Shown: positions 1 through 8,879 of the stretch, in pieces
How the letters are laid out: every line of letters starts with the position of its first letter
Numbering within the stretch: position 1 is the first letter of the stretch
From: Yamagishiella unicocca
Lineage: Eukaryota > Chlorophyta > Chlorophyceae > Chlamydomonadales > Volvocaceae
Assembly: GCA_003116995.1 (NCBI GenBank)
Contig: BDSL01000029.1
Coordinates: 1-64,000 of the forward strand
Length of the DNA stretch: 64,000 bases
Reading direction: 5' to 3'
The notes under the pieces: generated by a model
What the model saw: only the letters and a program-made list of their open reading frames with translations
Told to the model about the DNA's origin: nothing
Databases searched by the model: none
Made by a program: the position numbers and the translations under genes

Positions 1-812
1 CCCTCCAGCAGCACCGCCGCCCGCTGCACTCCCTCCGGCAGCGCTGCCGTCCACCGTGCTGTCTCCAGCGGCGCTGCCGTCCACCGTGCTGCCGCTGGGA
101 GCACTGCCACCCGCTGCACTCCCTATGGCAGCGCTATCGTCCACCGTGTTGCCGCCTGAAGCGCTGCCGCCAGCTGCAGTCCCTCCAGCAGCGCTGCCGC
201 CCGCTGCACTCCCTCCGGCAGCACTGCCACCCGATGCACTCCCTACGGCAGCGCTATCGTCCACCGTGCTGCGCCAGCGGCGGTGCCGTCCACCGTGTTG
301 CCGCCTGAAGCGCTGCCGCCCGCTGCACTCCCTCCAGCAGCACCGCCGCCCGCTGCACTCCCTCCGGAAGCACTGCCGCCGCTGCACTCCCTCCGGCAGC
401 GATGCCGCCCGCTGCACTCCTCCAGCAGCACCGCCGCCCGCTGCACTCCCTCCGGCAGCACTGCCGCCAGCTGCACTCCCTCCGGCAGCGATCCGCCCGC
501 TGCACTCCTCCAGCAGCACCGCCGCCCGCTGCACTCCCTCCGGCAGCGCTGCCGTCCACCGTGCTGTCTCCAGCGGCGCTGCCGGTCCACCCGTTGCTGC
601 CGCTGGGAGCACTGCCACCCGCTGCACTCCCTATGGCAGCGCTATCGTCCACCGTTTTGCCGCCTGAAGCGCTGCCGCCAAGCTGCAGTCCCTCCGGCAG
701 GCGGCCCGCCAGCTGCACTCCCTCCGGAAGCACTGCCGTCCACCGTGCTGCCCCCAGCGGCGCTGCCGTCCACCGTGTTGCCGCAGGCAGCGATGCCACC
801 CGCTGTCGTAGC
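1..812. repeat. GC-rich minisatellite, 15/30-bp periodicity
   Basis: Degenerate 15-bp units pair into 30-bp units of the form ccctccggcagcactgccgc. On the minus strand they encode runs of GGSAA and STVDG; on the plus strand PPAAL. A second, shorter block of the same repeat is the exon at 1640-1909. Single-base indels (for example near 490 and 690) shift the reading frame several times, as expected of an unstable minisatellite or of sequencing error in it. Confidence 0.8.
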
Positions 813-3113
813 CTACACACAGGTAGCATAGCATCACTGGGTTGGGAGAGAGCAGAGCTCCACTGGGTTGGGAGGGAGCATACGAAGCCCAGGGCCACCG
901 AGACCTTCTGCGCCGCTGAAGCCCTTGGCGCCCCCGCCCCCCCCTGCTGATCAGATACAGCCCGCCTTCCACGGCCGGCCCCACAAACAGGTGGCCCCTG
1001 AAACACGCTTACCTCGAAGCCCTCCGGACTGTCGTTGTTGACGGGCCTTGGCTTGTTTCCGCGGTACAGCCAGTCGCAGCAGCCTGTTTGCACGGGTTCG
1101 TGTCAAGTTGGGAGGGAGCTGAGCAGCAGCGGGTTGGTGCAGCAAGGGGTGTCTATGAAGCTCGGGGTAACGTCCGAGTCGCAGGGGTCGCAGGAGTTCA
1201 ATACGACGCCTGCCCTGTCCCAATCGCTCACCTCGAAGCCCTCCTGGACTGTCGTCGTTGACGGGCCTTGGCTTGTTTCCGCGGTACAGCCAGTCGCAGC
1301 AGCCTGTTTGCACGGGTTCGTGTCAAGTTGGGAGGGAGCTGAGCAGCAGCGGGTTGGTGCAGCAAGGGGTGTCTATGAAGCTCGGGGTAACGTCCGAGTC
1401 GCAGGGGTCGCAGGAGTTCAATACGACGCCTGCCCTGTCCCAATCGCTCACCTCGAAGCCCTCCTGGACTGTCGTCGTTGACGGGCCTTGGCTTGTTTCC
1501 GCGGTACAGCCAGTCGCAGCAGCCTGTTTGCACGGGTTCGTGTCAAGTTGGGAGGGAGCTGAGCAGCAGCGGGTTGGTGCAGCAAGGGGTGTCTATGACG
1601 CTCGGGGTAACGTCCGAGTCGCAGGGGTCCAGCCCTTACCTGGTAGCTGCTGCCACTGTCTGGCCTGGCGCCTCCCTCCTTTCTCCTCTTTGCTTCGCCG
1701 CCATCCTTTCCCAACTGATTGGTCTGCTTTAGTCGGCTGCTGCCGCCCGCTGCAGTCCCTCCGGCAGCACTGCCGCCCGCTGCACTCCCTCCGGCAGCAC
1801 TGCCGTCCACCGTGCTGCCCCCAGCGGCGCTGCCGTCCACCGTGCTGCCGCCGGCGTCACTGCCATCCACCGTGTTGCCGCCGGCAGCGATGCCACCCGC
1901 TGTCGTAGCCTACACACAGGGAGCATAGCATCACTGGGTTGGGAGGGAGCATAGCTGCACACTGACCGGCACAGCAACTAATGACAATGGGAAACCGAAA
2001 CCATCCTCCACTTGGTATGCCATCGAACACACTTACTTCGAAACCCTCCCCGGCCGTCGACCCAGGTGGCGCTGAACTTGTCGCCGCCACGCCACCTGCC
2101 TCCTGTAAGCAGGCGTGCGAAGAGAGGGGAGAACGAGGCATCATTGTATGGTTGAGACAGTGCGCGCCACAGTAACACTGCCCTGCCCATTGGGAAACCG
2201 AAACCATCCTCCACATCCGAGAGGCCTGTCGACCTCAAACATGCTCACCTCCATGCCCAAGACGTCCAATGTTTTTGATGGGCAATGTGTGGTCGCTACC
2301 ACATATGCTGGCCAGGGCTGCATGCTTGAGGTTTCCGAGGACTCTGGTGCAAACACGCTACTGGAGGCACGTGGTGGCCGTGCACTCGAAGTGTTTGGGA
2401 TAAACCTTCGAGGCCGACCGGCCATCCCCATGCTGGCGAGTTCGCTGGCGACTTCTGCAGTCAGCTTCTTCTCTAGATCCTGAACGGCAAAGTAGACACA
2501 TAAACTCCTTCCATCCTACATACAAATTAGCGTTTTGAACACCATACCTGCAGCTTCTTTGCCCAGGGCTTCTTGGGCCAGAAGAAATCACCCAGGACGC
2601 CAATTTCATAGCCAAATGGCTCCCAGCAACACATTGTGCGTTGGATAAACTTGTATTTTTCCGTGTCGCTCTCAATGTTCTTCAGCTCCTGGTCGACATA
2701 CCTCCTGCCACCCATATGCAGGCAGGCCCTGAACGATTCCGAGCTACTTATTGTTGACCCCATAAGCTCGGTCAAACTGCATGTCTACAGAAAAAGAAAC
2801 AGAAGGAACGTTAACGTAATGGAAGCGTCAACCATTTGTATCGCATTGGGCAACGCACCTCCTGCCCCTCAGGAGTTGTCTTTTCAAATATCATTTCGTA
2901 AAGATTCTTGGGGCTCGCCTTCTCGGGCAGAGATGCCTTCCAGCCTTCGAACGTCAGAACATCGCCTCGGCGGCACTTTGCGATACAGCAAGCAACATGG
3001 AACATCTCAATACAAAGCGCTTCGTTTGCATCGTTTAATTTTAAACGCAGACGCTCAACCTGATCGCTAGCTTTTCGCGCCCGATTTACAGAATCAGAAA
3101 ACGAACGCGCCAT
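1..3113 (-). CDS. Unknown protein with tandemly duplicated exons (3' end beyond window)
   Basis: I do not recognise this gene. Splice signals give, in order of transcription, exons 3113-2859, 2784-2548, 2479-2249, 2102-2037, 1909-1640, 1523-1452, 1303-1232, 1083-1013 and 812-<1. Every intron before the 1083-1013 exon is phase 0. The start is the ATG at 3113-3111 (MARSFSDSV); a TTG lies three codons upstream. The first three exons give about 241 residues of ordinary mixed composition, helical and charged at the start (QVERLRLKLNDANEAL) with an aromatic stretch (DFFWPKKPWAKKLQ). Later exons are low-complexity: Gly/Ala/Ser/Val repeats of STVDGSAAGG type, and a 24-residue exon ending QEGFE present in three copies. 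The 1083-1013 exon is 71 nt, not 72, so its frame is shifted; an extra base near 690 restores the Gly/Ser frame. The gene may be expressed, a pseudogene, or affected by sequence errors. The early exons are more certain than the repeats. Confidence 0.5.
1013..1627. repeat. 220-bp exon+intron unit, three tandem copies
   Basis: Copies start at about 1012, 1231 and 1451 and are nearly identical. Each holds, on the minus strand, an acceptor after CGTGCAAACAG, a 72-nt exon (71 nt in the 1012 copy) and a donor GAG|GTRAGC, followed by about 148 bp of intron. Because the exon is flanked by phase-0 introns and is a multiple of three, every duplication adds 24 residues without breaking the frame. The 1012 copy has diverged most: one base lost, and a different intron continuing into 1011-813. 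Confidence 0.85.
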
Positions 3114-3250
3114 TGCTGCCAAAATAGCCTATCTTGGTGGCAAATACAGTATAATAGTATTCTATGGACAATTTATTGTCATCTGCCAAATAGCGTGGTT
3201 ACATGCACAAGTGTACGGCGTAGACGGTCTACGCTGCCGTACGCCAACCA
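3114..3250 (-). promoter_or_regulatory. Conserved upstream block, copy 1 (with palindrome)
   Basis: Directly upstream of the ATG at 3113 lies a block shared, in the same orientation to a start codon, with 5937-6055 and 6675-6790. Shared words read on the minus strand are CGCTATTTGGCAGA, TATTTGCCA and CATGTAAC. At 3218-3234 is a perfect 8-bp inverted repeat around one base (gcgtagac g gtctacgc), extendable with a 3-nt bulge to about 3214-3242; in the other two copies it is imperfect. The position suggests a promoter or 5' UTR. No function has been shown. Confidence 0.5.
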
Positions 3251-3280
3251 AACAGAGCCAACCGACCCTCTCTTCTCTCG

Positions 3281-5873
3281 TTAACCTACAGCATTGAAGC
3301 CATAAATCAAGTTAAGAAAGATTTGCCATGGAAACATGTGGATGTGGTGTCCTGGCAACGGCCGGCGGACGCAATGGGACCACCGCCAATCGGCGAGCAC
3401 GGGGGCAGGGTCGACGTCGGGGTCGGGGTTGGCGGGGGTCGCGGAGGCGGCATTGTCTGCGGCTGGGGCGGGGGCATGGGCTGCGGCCTGCGAATGGCGG
3501 GTGGAGGAGACGGGATGGGGAGACAGGTCCGTCCAGCGGTGCAATTGCAAGTGTGTCGTGCCGTTAATTGCCCGGGTCTGCGGACCCGTCCAGCGATGCA
3601 ATGGCCAGCGTGCCCGTACGGCGTCCGTACGGCGTCGTTGTGCGACGTTAAGTGCCAGGTCAGATCATACGCGTGCCCTGGTCGGTCGATGACCCCACAG
3701 CCTACCCCACCGGCGTAACGCACCTGTGGCGGTGGCGGTGGTGGCGGTGGTGGCGGAGAAGGTGGAGGAGGCGGCAGCGGTGTGCCAGGCGGCGGCGGGG
3801 CCGGTGGTGGTAGAGGGGGTGGCAGGGCTGGCGGTGGCGGCGGGGGCAGTACTGGCGGTGGCGGCGGGGGCAGAGGAGGCGGTGGCGGTGTGCTAGGTGA
3901 CGGCGGGGCCGGCGGTGGTGGCGGGGGCGGTACTGGCGGTGGCGGCGACGGTGGGAAACGTCGCAGGAAACCAAAGACACCGATCGCCAACCAGCAGGCG
4001 TCGCACGTTGTCGCAAGGCTCGCGAGCACGGCCTTGACCCGAGTATGATGACTGGCCGTGTTACCAGCCAGGACGCAACGGGACCACCGCCAATCGGCGA
4101 GCACGGGGGCAGGGTCGACGTCGGGGTCGGGGTTGGCGGGGGTCGCGGAGGCGGCATTGTCTGCGGCTGGGGCAGGGGCATGGGCTGCGGCCTGCGAATG
4201 GCGGGTGGAGGAGACGGGATGGGGAGACAGGTCCGTCCAGCGGTGCAATTGCAAGTGTGTCGTGCCGTTAATTGCCCGGGTCTGCGGACCCGTCCAGCGA
4301 TGCAATGGCCAGCGTGCCCGTACGGCGTCCGTACGGCGTCGTTGTGCGACGTTAAGTGCCAGGTCAGATCATACGCGTGCCCTGGTCGGTCGATGACCCC
4401 ACAGCCTACCCCACCGGCGTAACGCACCTGTGGCGGTGGCGGTGGTGGCGGTGGTGGCGGAGAAGGTGGAGGAGGCGGCAGCGGTGTGCCAGGCGGCGGC
4501 GGGGCCGGTGGTGGTAGAGGGGGTGGCAGGGCTGGCGGTGGCGGCGGGGGCAGTACTGGCGGTGGCGGCGGGGGCAGAGGAGGCGGTGGCGGTGTGCTAG
4601 GTGACGGCGGGGCCGGCGGTGGTGGCGGGGGCGGTACTGGCGGTGGCGGCGACGGTGGGAAACGTCGCAGGAAACCAAAGACACCGATCGCCAACCAGCA
4701 GGCGTCGCACGTTGTCGCAAGGCTCGCGAGCACGGCCTTGACCCGAGTATGATGACTGGCCGTGTTACCAGCCAGGACGCAACGGGACCACCGCCAATCG
4801 GCGAGCACGGGGGCAGGGTCGACGTCGGGGTCGGGGTTGGCGGGGGTCGCGGAGGCGGCGTTGTCTGCGGCTGGGGCGGGGGCATGGGCTGCGGCCTGCG
4901 AATGGCGGGTGGAGGAGACGGGATGGGGAGACAGGTCCGTCCAGCGGTGCAATTGCAAGTGTGTCGTGCCGTTAATTGCCCGGGTCTGCGGACCCGTCCA
5001 GCGATGCAATGGCCAGCGTGCCCGTACGGCGTCCGTACGGCGTCGTTGTGCGACGTTAAGTGCCAGGTCAGATCATACGCGTGCCCTGGTCGGTCGATGA
5101 CCCCACAGCCTACCCCACCGGCGTAACGCACCTGTGGCGGTGGCGGCGGTGGCGGTGGTGGCGGAGAAGGTGGAGGAGGCGGCAGCGGTGTGCCAGGCGG
5201 CGGCGGGGCCGGCGGTGGTAGAGGGGGTGGCAGGGCTGGCAGTGGTGGTGGGGGCAGTACTGGCGGTGGCGGCGGGGGCAGAGGAGGCGGTGGCGGCGGG
5301 GGTAGAGGAGGCGGTGGCGGTGTGCTAGGTGACGGCGGGGCCGGCGGTGGTGGCGGGGGCGGTACTGGCGGTGGCGGCGACGGTGGGAAACGTCGCAGGA
5401 AACCAAAGACACCGATCGCCAACCAGCTGCTGCCCTGCGTTATCCCGTCGTTCTGCAACGTCGAGCAGCAGGTGGTACCTGGATCAGCGGTTGCAACATG
5501 GTAATAAGGCCCGCCAACTTCCCCGCATCCGTTCAGGTGCATCAACAAGAACACACCTGACACCTGCAGACGGGACGGGCGATGCAGGGCGGCTGCGTGG
5601 TAGAGGGGCGTCGGCAAGGGTGACGTTGCTACCACCCTCCCACCCACCCATACTTGTAGCAGTCGCACTCTCCGTGCCCTAGGGGGGGGGGAGAGGGTGC
5701 AGGGGGGTGGAACGAGGGTCGAGCTTGCTGTTGGCAGTTCGCAGTGTGGGGTAGGTCAACATATGTAATACTTCAGGCCCGATCCATACCCTAACCGATT
5801 CATACGCTGGCCATGGCACCTCATATGTGTCAGCAATAGCCAGGGCTAGTGCGATGAAGGTAGCTCGGAACAT
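3281..5873 (-). CDS. Proline-rich (HRGP-like) secreted protein candidate
   Basis: The predicted start at 5873 opens with a signal-peptide-like segment (MFRATFIALALAIADTYEV) ending near a possible donor after IGPE. Downstream, three copies of a 704-bp unit each carry a poly-proline exon (FPPSPPPPVPPPPPPP type, about 75 residues) ending at CACAG|GTGCGT, and a second exon rich in Pro/Ala starting after CCATTCGCAG. Such PPSPPPP tracts are characteristic of hydroxyproline-rich cell-wall glycoproteins (pherophorin-like) in volvocine algae, but I see no flanking pherophorin domain. The opposite strand of the same DNA is an open poly-Gly frame, so strand choice rests on the splice signals and on the neighbouring minus-strand genes. 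The frame ends at 3281 or 3307 depending on the last exon's frame. The exon chain is incomplete. Confidence 0.35.
3371..5427. repeat. 704-bp tandem repeat, three copies
   Basis: Units begin at 3371, 4075 and 4779, an exact spacing of 704 bp twice. They are almost identical apart from single-base changes and an extra run of Gly/Pro codons in the third copy near 5290-5320. The third copy ends at about 5427, where sequence common to all copies (ccgatcgccaaccag) gives way to unique DNA. The unit spans two minus-strand exons and their introns, so this is another exon-multiplying duplication. Confidence 0.9.
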
Positions 5874-5936
5874 GTCCCGATGGCCACAATAAATCATAAT
5901 GATTTCAACACTCGCATCGTATCATAACACTATCTT

Positions 5937-6055
5937 GTTGGCAAATACAGGATACTAGTATCATATGGTCTTCTTACTGGCTTCTGCCAAATAGCGTTGT
6001 TACATGTGCAAGTGGTTATGTACGGCATCGTAGCCTGTCTACGCCAATATGGACA
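5937..6055 (-). promoter_or_regulatory. Conserved upstream block, copy 2
   Basis: It lies upstream of the minus-strand start at 5873. It shares CGCTATTTGGCAGA, TATTTGCCA and a CGTAGACAGGCTACG-like imperfect palindrome with the blocks at 3114-3250 and 6675-6790. Confidence 0.45.
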
Positions 6056-6608
6056 ACCAATACCTCTTATCCAGTAACACCGCACTTTTCTCTGGCGATG
6101 GTGGCGGAGGAGGGCTGGACGGAGGCGGCTGGGGTGGGGGTGGTAGCGGGGGCCGGGAACAGCGGGTGCGGCGTGGGCGTGGGCGGGGGCACGAGCAGCA
6201 GGGCCGGGGCGGCGGCGGCGTGGGGGGGTGGGGGCTGCGGCGTGGCTGGCAGCGAGGATGGCGGTAGTAGGAGGGAAGACAGGGAGGGCTGGGCGGTGGG
6301 GCAATCATTCCATCCAACATATCCTGCGCCTCTGGCCACAACCTCAACCCTCGACCCTCGTTCCCACCCCTGCACCCTCCCACCCACCCATACTTGTAGC
6401 AGTCGCACTCTCCGTGCCCTAGGGGGGGGGGAAGAGGGTGCAGGGGGGTGGAACGAGGGTCGAGCTTGCTGTTGGCGGGGGTGGGGTAGGTCAACATATG
6501 TAATACTTCAGGCCCGATCCATACCCTAACCGATTCATACGCTGGCCATGGCACCTCATATGTGTCAGCAATAGCCAGGGCTAGTGCGATGAAGGTAGCT
6601 TGGAACAT
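6039..6608 (-). CDS. Secreted proline-rich protein, paralogue of the 5873 gene
   Basis: An open frame without interruption runs from the ATG at 6608 (an upstream in-frame ATG exists at 6632) to a stop at 6039, about 189 residues. It starts with a hydrophobic signal-like segment (MFQATFIALALAIADTYEV), continues with VPWPAYESVRVWIGPE, which matches the 5873 gene nearly residue for residue, and ends Pro-rich (PPLPPPPQPPPSSPPPPP) before KRYWLSILA. An intron after IGPE is possible, as in the neighbour, so the middle of the frame may be intronic. A cell-wall or extracellular matrix role is inferred from composition only. Confidence 0.35.
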   Translation of the reverse strand: MFQATFIALALAIADTYEVPWPAYESVRVWIGPEVLHMLTYPTPANSKLDPRSTPLHPLPPPLGHGECDCYKYGWVGGCRGGNEGRGLRLWPEAQDMLDGMIAPPPSPPCLPSYYRHPRCQPRRSPHPPTPPPPRPCCSCPRPRPRRTRCSRPPLPPPPQPPPSSPPPPPSPEKSAVLLDKRYWLSILA

Positions 6609-6674
6609 GTCCCGATGGCCACAATAAATCATAATGATTTCAACACTCGCATCGTATCATAACACTATCTTGTT

Positions 6675-6790
6675 GGCAAATACAGGATACTAGTATCATA
6701 TGTTCTTCTTACTGGCTTCTGCCAAATAGCGTTGTTACATGCGCAAGTGGTTGTGTATGGCAGCGTAGCCTGTCTACGCCAATCTGGACA
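6675..6790 (-). promoter_or_regulatory. Conserved upstream block, copy 3
   Basis: Nearly identical to 5937-6055 and upstream of the minus-strand start at 6608. It arose with the 740-bp duplication. The copy at 3114-3250 is much more diverged, which makes the retained words more meaningful. Confidence 0.45.
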
Positions 6791-6795
6791 ACCAA

Positions 6796-7235
6796 TACCT
6801 CTTATCCAGTACCACCACGCCTTTCTCAGCAGCAGATGTGGTGATGTTGTTGGCGCCTGTGGCCCACATTCCGGGGCTCGGTGGCCGCCAGAAGGAAGGG
6901 ATCAAGGCGGGAACAGATGAATGAAACAGAATGAAGGCCTTATGAGCTCAACATGATAATTTATATGGCCTTGTTTGCCTGACACCCAGTTGCAGCCCTT
7001 CCTTGCTCACCGTGCTAAGAGGACAAGGCAGGCCTGGCTTCACCTACACTTGTATGTCAAAAAGCAAATGAGGTGTTAGACGTACACGGACGAGGACTCA
7101 TCAGCTGTGGCATGAAGACAGCATATTACAATCGTAAAGTAGTCGGCATCGGTTCCGTGTACAGAACAAATTGCAAGATAACGCAGATGTCACTGTAGTT
7201 CATGTGTGTATTCGGCATGTGGCTAACCTTAATTA
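6796..7235. other. Intergenic, no gene seen
   Basis: No convincing exon on either strand. A TGTAA pentamer on the minus strand near 7130 could be the polyadenylation signal of the gene at 7236-7844. Confidence 0.4.
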
Positions 7236-7844
7236 CTAGGACAAGTTCAGGTGTGTACGCAATAGCCCTGCGTAACCCTTCTGTGTCAGAAAGGAATTGG
7301 GTGATGCCGCGTGGAAGAATAGCGACCCTACTTCAATCCATATCAACCCCTCAAAAACACAATCCTGTGGCCACTTCTTCGCCTTCTTGGGGTGCAGCCA
7401 GGCCTCCTGCTTGAATTCGCCTGGCTGGTCAGGATCTGGAATGTCACGTACAACCCCCCAGCGACGGGACTCTGCATTAAAGACAACGTCCCAGTCGCTG
7501 TCATCCCCTTGCTCGGGCAGTCCAGCTTTGTGCCCTACATCATTAAGGACCCAAAAGGCATCACGTGCCTTCAGGCGTCCAGTTGCCAGCTGCTGCATCT
7601 TAACCGGGGATGCAGCAATCCACTGGCCTGCAGGGCTATCACCAGGGACCGTGTACATCGAATACACATTTGATGCACCCGTGTCAACATCGCCCGGGGC
7701 CTTTGATAGCTGCATCACACGGCCAGCCTTGATGTTGGGCTGCTTGAGCACGGCCTTGTCCAGCGGTAATCCGCTATCTTGGACAACCCACACTGCATCT
7801 GTTCCGCAGGCAAGCCTGTGCGTTACGATGCTCCCGACAGACAT
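7236..7844 (-). CDS. Hypothetical protein exon(s), 202-codon frame
   Basis: The frame reads as ordinary globular protein from MSVGSIVTHRL to KKWPQDCVFEGLIWIE, after which a weak phase-0 donor GAA|GTAGGG occurs, so the tail to the stop at 7236 may be intron. A strong acceptor (CCTTGCCTTGCAG) lies just upstream of the ATG, but the frame entered from it in phase 0 stops at once, and the ATG frame has a TGA before it. So either this is a first coding exon with a 5' UTR intron, or it is a frame-shifted continuation of the gene at 8265-8705. No domain recognised. Confidence 0.4.
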   Translation of the reverse strand: MSVGSIVTHRLACGTDAVWVVQDSGLPLDKAVLKQPNIKAGRVMQLSKAPGDVDTGASNVYSMYTVPGDSPAGQWIAASPVKMQQLATGRLKARDAFWVLNDVGHKAGLPEQGDDSDWDVVFNAESRRWGVVRDIPDPDQPGEFKQEAWLHPKKAKKWPQDCVFEGLIWIEVGSLFFHAASPNSFLTQKGYAGLLRTHLNLS

Positions 7845-8120
7845 TATTCCTCAGATCCTGCAAGGCAAGGATGGTGTGAAAGTAAGTTAGAACCGATTAT
7901 GACCGGTGAAGCAAGCAGTAACATGCAGAAACACGACCGTCGCTGTCAATCGGCCCAATGCGTCGATTGGACAGCCGCCTTGGCCTCTTCTTAAACTACG
8001 AGGGCAGGTCCCCTAACTTATCTTGTCGGCTCTGTACATCATATGATAATGGGATGCTTCACGGTGGATATGGAGACGTATGGCGGTTGCTCGCCTCGCT
8101 GAATGGCCCGGTCGCGGTCC

Positions 8121-8159
8121 CCCTAAAACCCTAAAACCCAAACCCTAAAAACCTAAAAC
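8121..8159. repeat. Interstitial telomere-type repeat (CCCTAAAA)
   Basis: About five degenerate units: CCCTAAAA twice, CCCAAA, CCCTAAAA, ACCTAAAA. TTTTAGGG is the telomere repeat of Chlamydomonas-type green algae. The tract lies inside the presumed intron between the exons at 8265 and 7844, next to a run of 12 Cs at 8166-8177 and about 0.7 kb from the satellite array. Confidence 0.8.
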
Positions 8160-8264
8160 GCCCCGCCCCCCCCCCCCGCTGATCAAATACAGCCCGGGTT
8201 TGCTCAGGGAAGAGAGCATAGGTGCTGCGTATCAGACGTTTGGCCCGGGTTGTACGCGACGTAC

Positions 8265-8705
8265 CTCAGCCAGTGTGGGCCCTGGGCTACTCGCACAAGG
8301 CCATGGCACCCCAGCAGTGCTCACGCCGGCAATCAGGAGGGAGGAGCTCAGCCGCATTGTCTCCGATATTACCCGCTGCATGTAAGGAAAATCCACGTTG
8401 GCCAACAACCCTGGGTGACAAGAACTGGGAAGCAAGGGTTGCGACCTCACCTTTTGCAGGGAAGTGACTATCTTGGTCCAGGGAGTGGTGGGCCAGTGGC
8501 TACCGGAGTGCCCCACCTGGCCGTGCCGAGAGGACAGTTCGGCGACCCGCCTTTCAGCATATTCCAGCTGTGCAGCAGGCACGTCACGAGGCATCTCCTT
8601 GGCCACCACAATGTCCCCACCAGAGTGCATATACTTTCGTAAGGTTTCACTGTTGTTAATTCGACCAAGGATCTTGGAGACCGTGGCGGTGTCCGCCAGG
8701 CTTCG
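8265..8705 (-). CDS. Unknown protein, two internal exons, possible paralogue of the 3113 gene
   Basis: Two exons with good splice signals: 8705-8451 (85 codons, acceptor CCCCCACAG, donor AAAAG|GTGAGG) and 8375-8265 (37 codons, acceptor TTACATGCAG, donor GAG|GTACGT). All three borders are phase 0. The first reads SLADTATVSKILGRINNSE onward and ends TTPWTKIVTSLQK; the second starts RVISETMRLSSSLL. The layout PW-x-K, helix, intron, then a helical exon resembles KPWAKKLQ|DLEKKLTAEV of the gene starting at 3113, and the following intron shares a C-run/TGATCA motif with that gene. A first exon should lie upstream but is not resolved; the satellite begins within 200 bp, so the 5' end may have been lost. 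Confidence 0.4.
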
Positions 8706-8879
8706 CTGTGGGGGTACGAGGGACCACATACAATAAGGGCATACATGATTAAAGATACAGACGTGGTCAATGGCTCCCGCACCCAAACTGATCTGAAGGC
8801 AGAGTGAATGCCGCCATCCCAAATTCAAAAACAGAATGCAAGCCTCCTCACCACCTGCCCCGGAGGAGGAGACCAAGGA

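Larger units (their letters stand above)
5640..6795. repeat. 740-bp tandem duplication carrying a gene start
   Basis: The block at about 5640-6055 recurs at about 6380-6795 (for example cacccacccatacttgtag at 5641 and 6381). Each copy contains a G-run, the signal-peptide-like first exon on the minus strand, and the conserved upstream block. The interval 6060-6370 between the homologous parts holds the Pro-rich 3' end of the second gene copy. Confidence 0.85.

Noticed and set aside
56..950. Plus-strand Pro/Ala-rich frames (PPAAL repeats)
   Set aside because: They are antisense to the minus-strand Gly/Ser/Ala repeat exon, which has matching splice sites at 812 and 1909; the plus strand has none.
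3782..5504. Plus-strand poly-Gly frames
   Set aside because: Antisense of the poly-Pro exons; donors and acceptors fit the minus strand. Kept as an open question rather than a gene.
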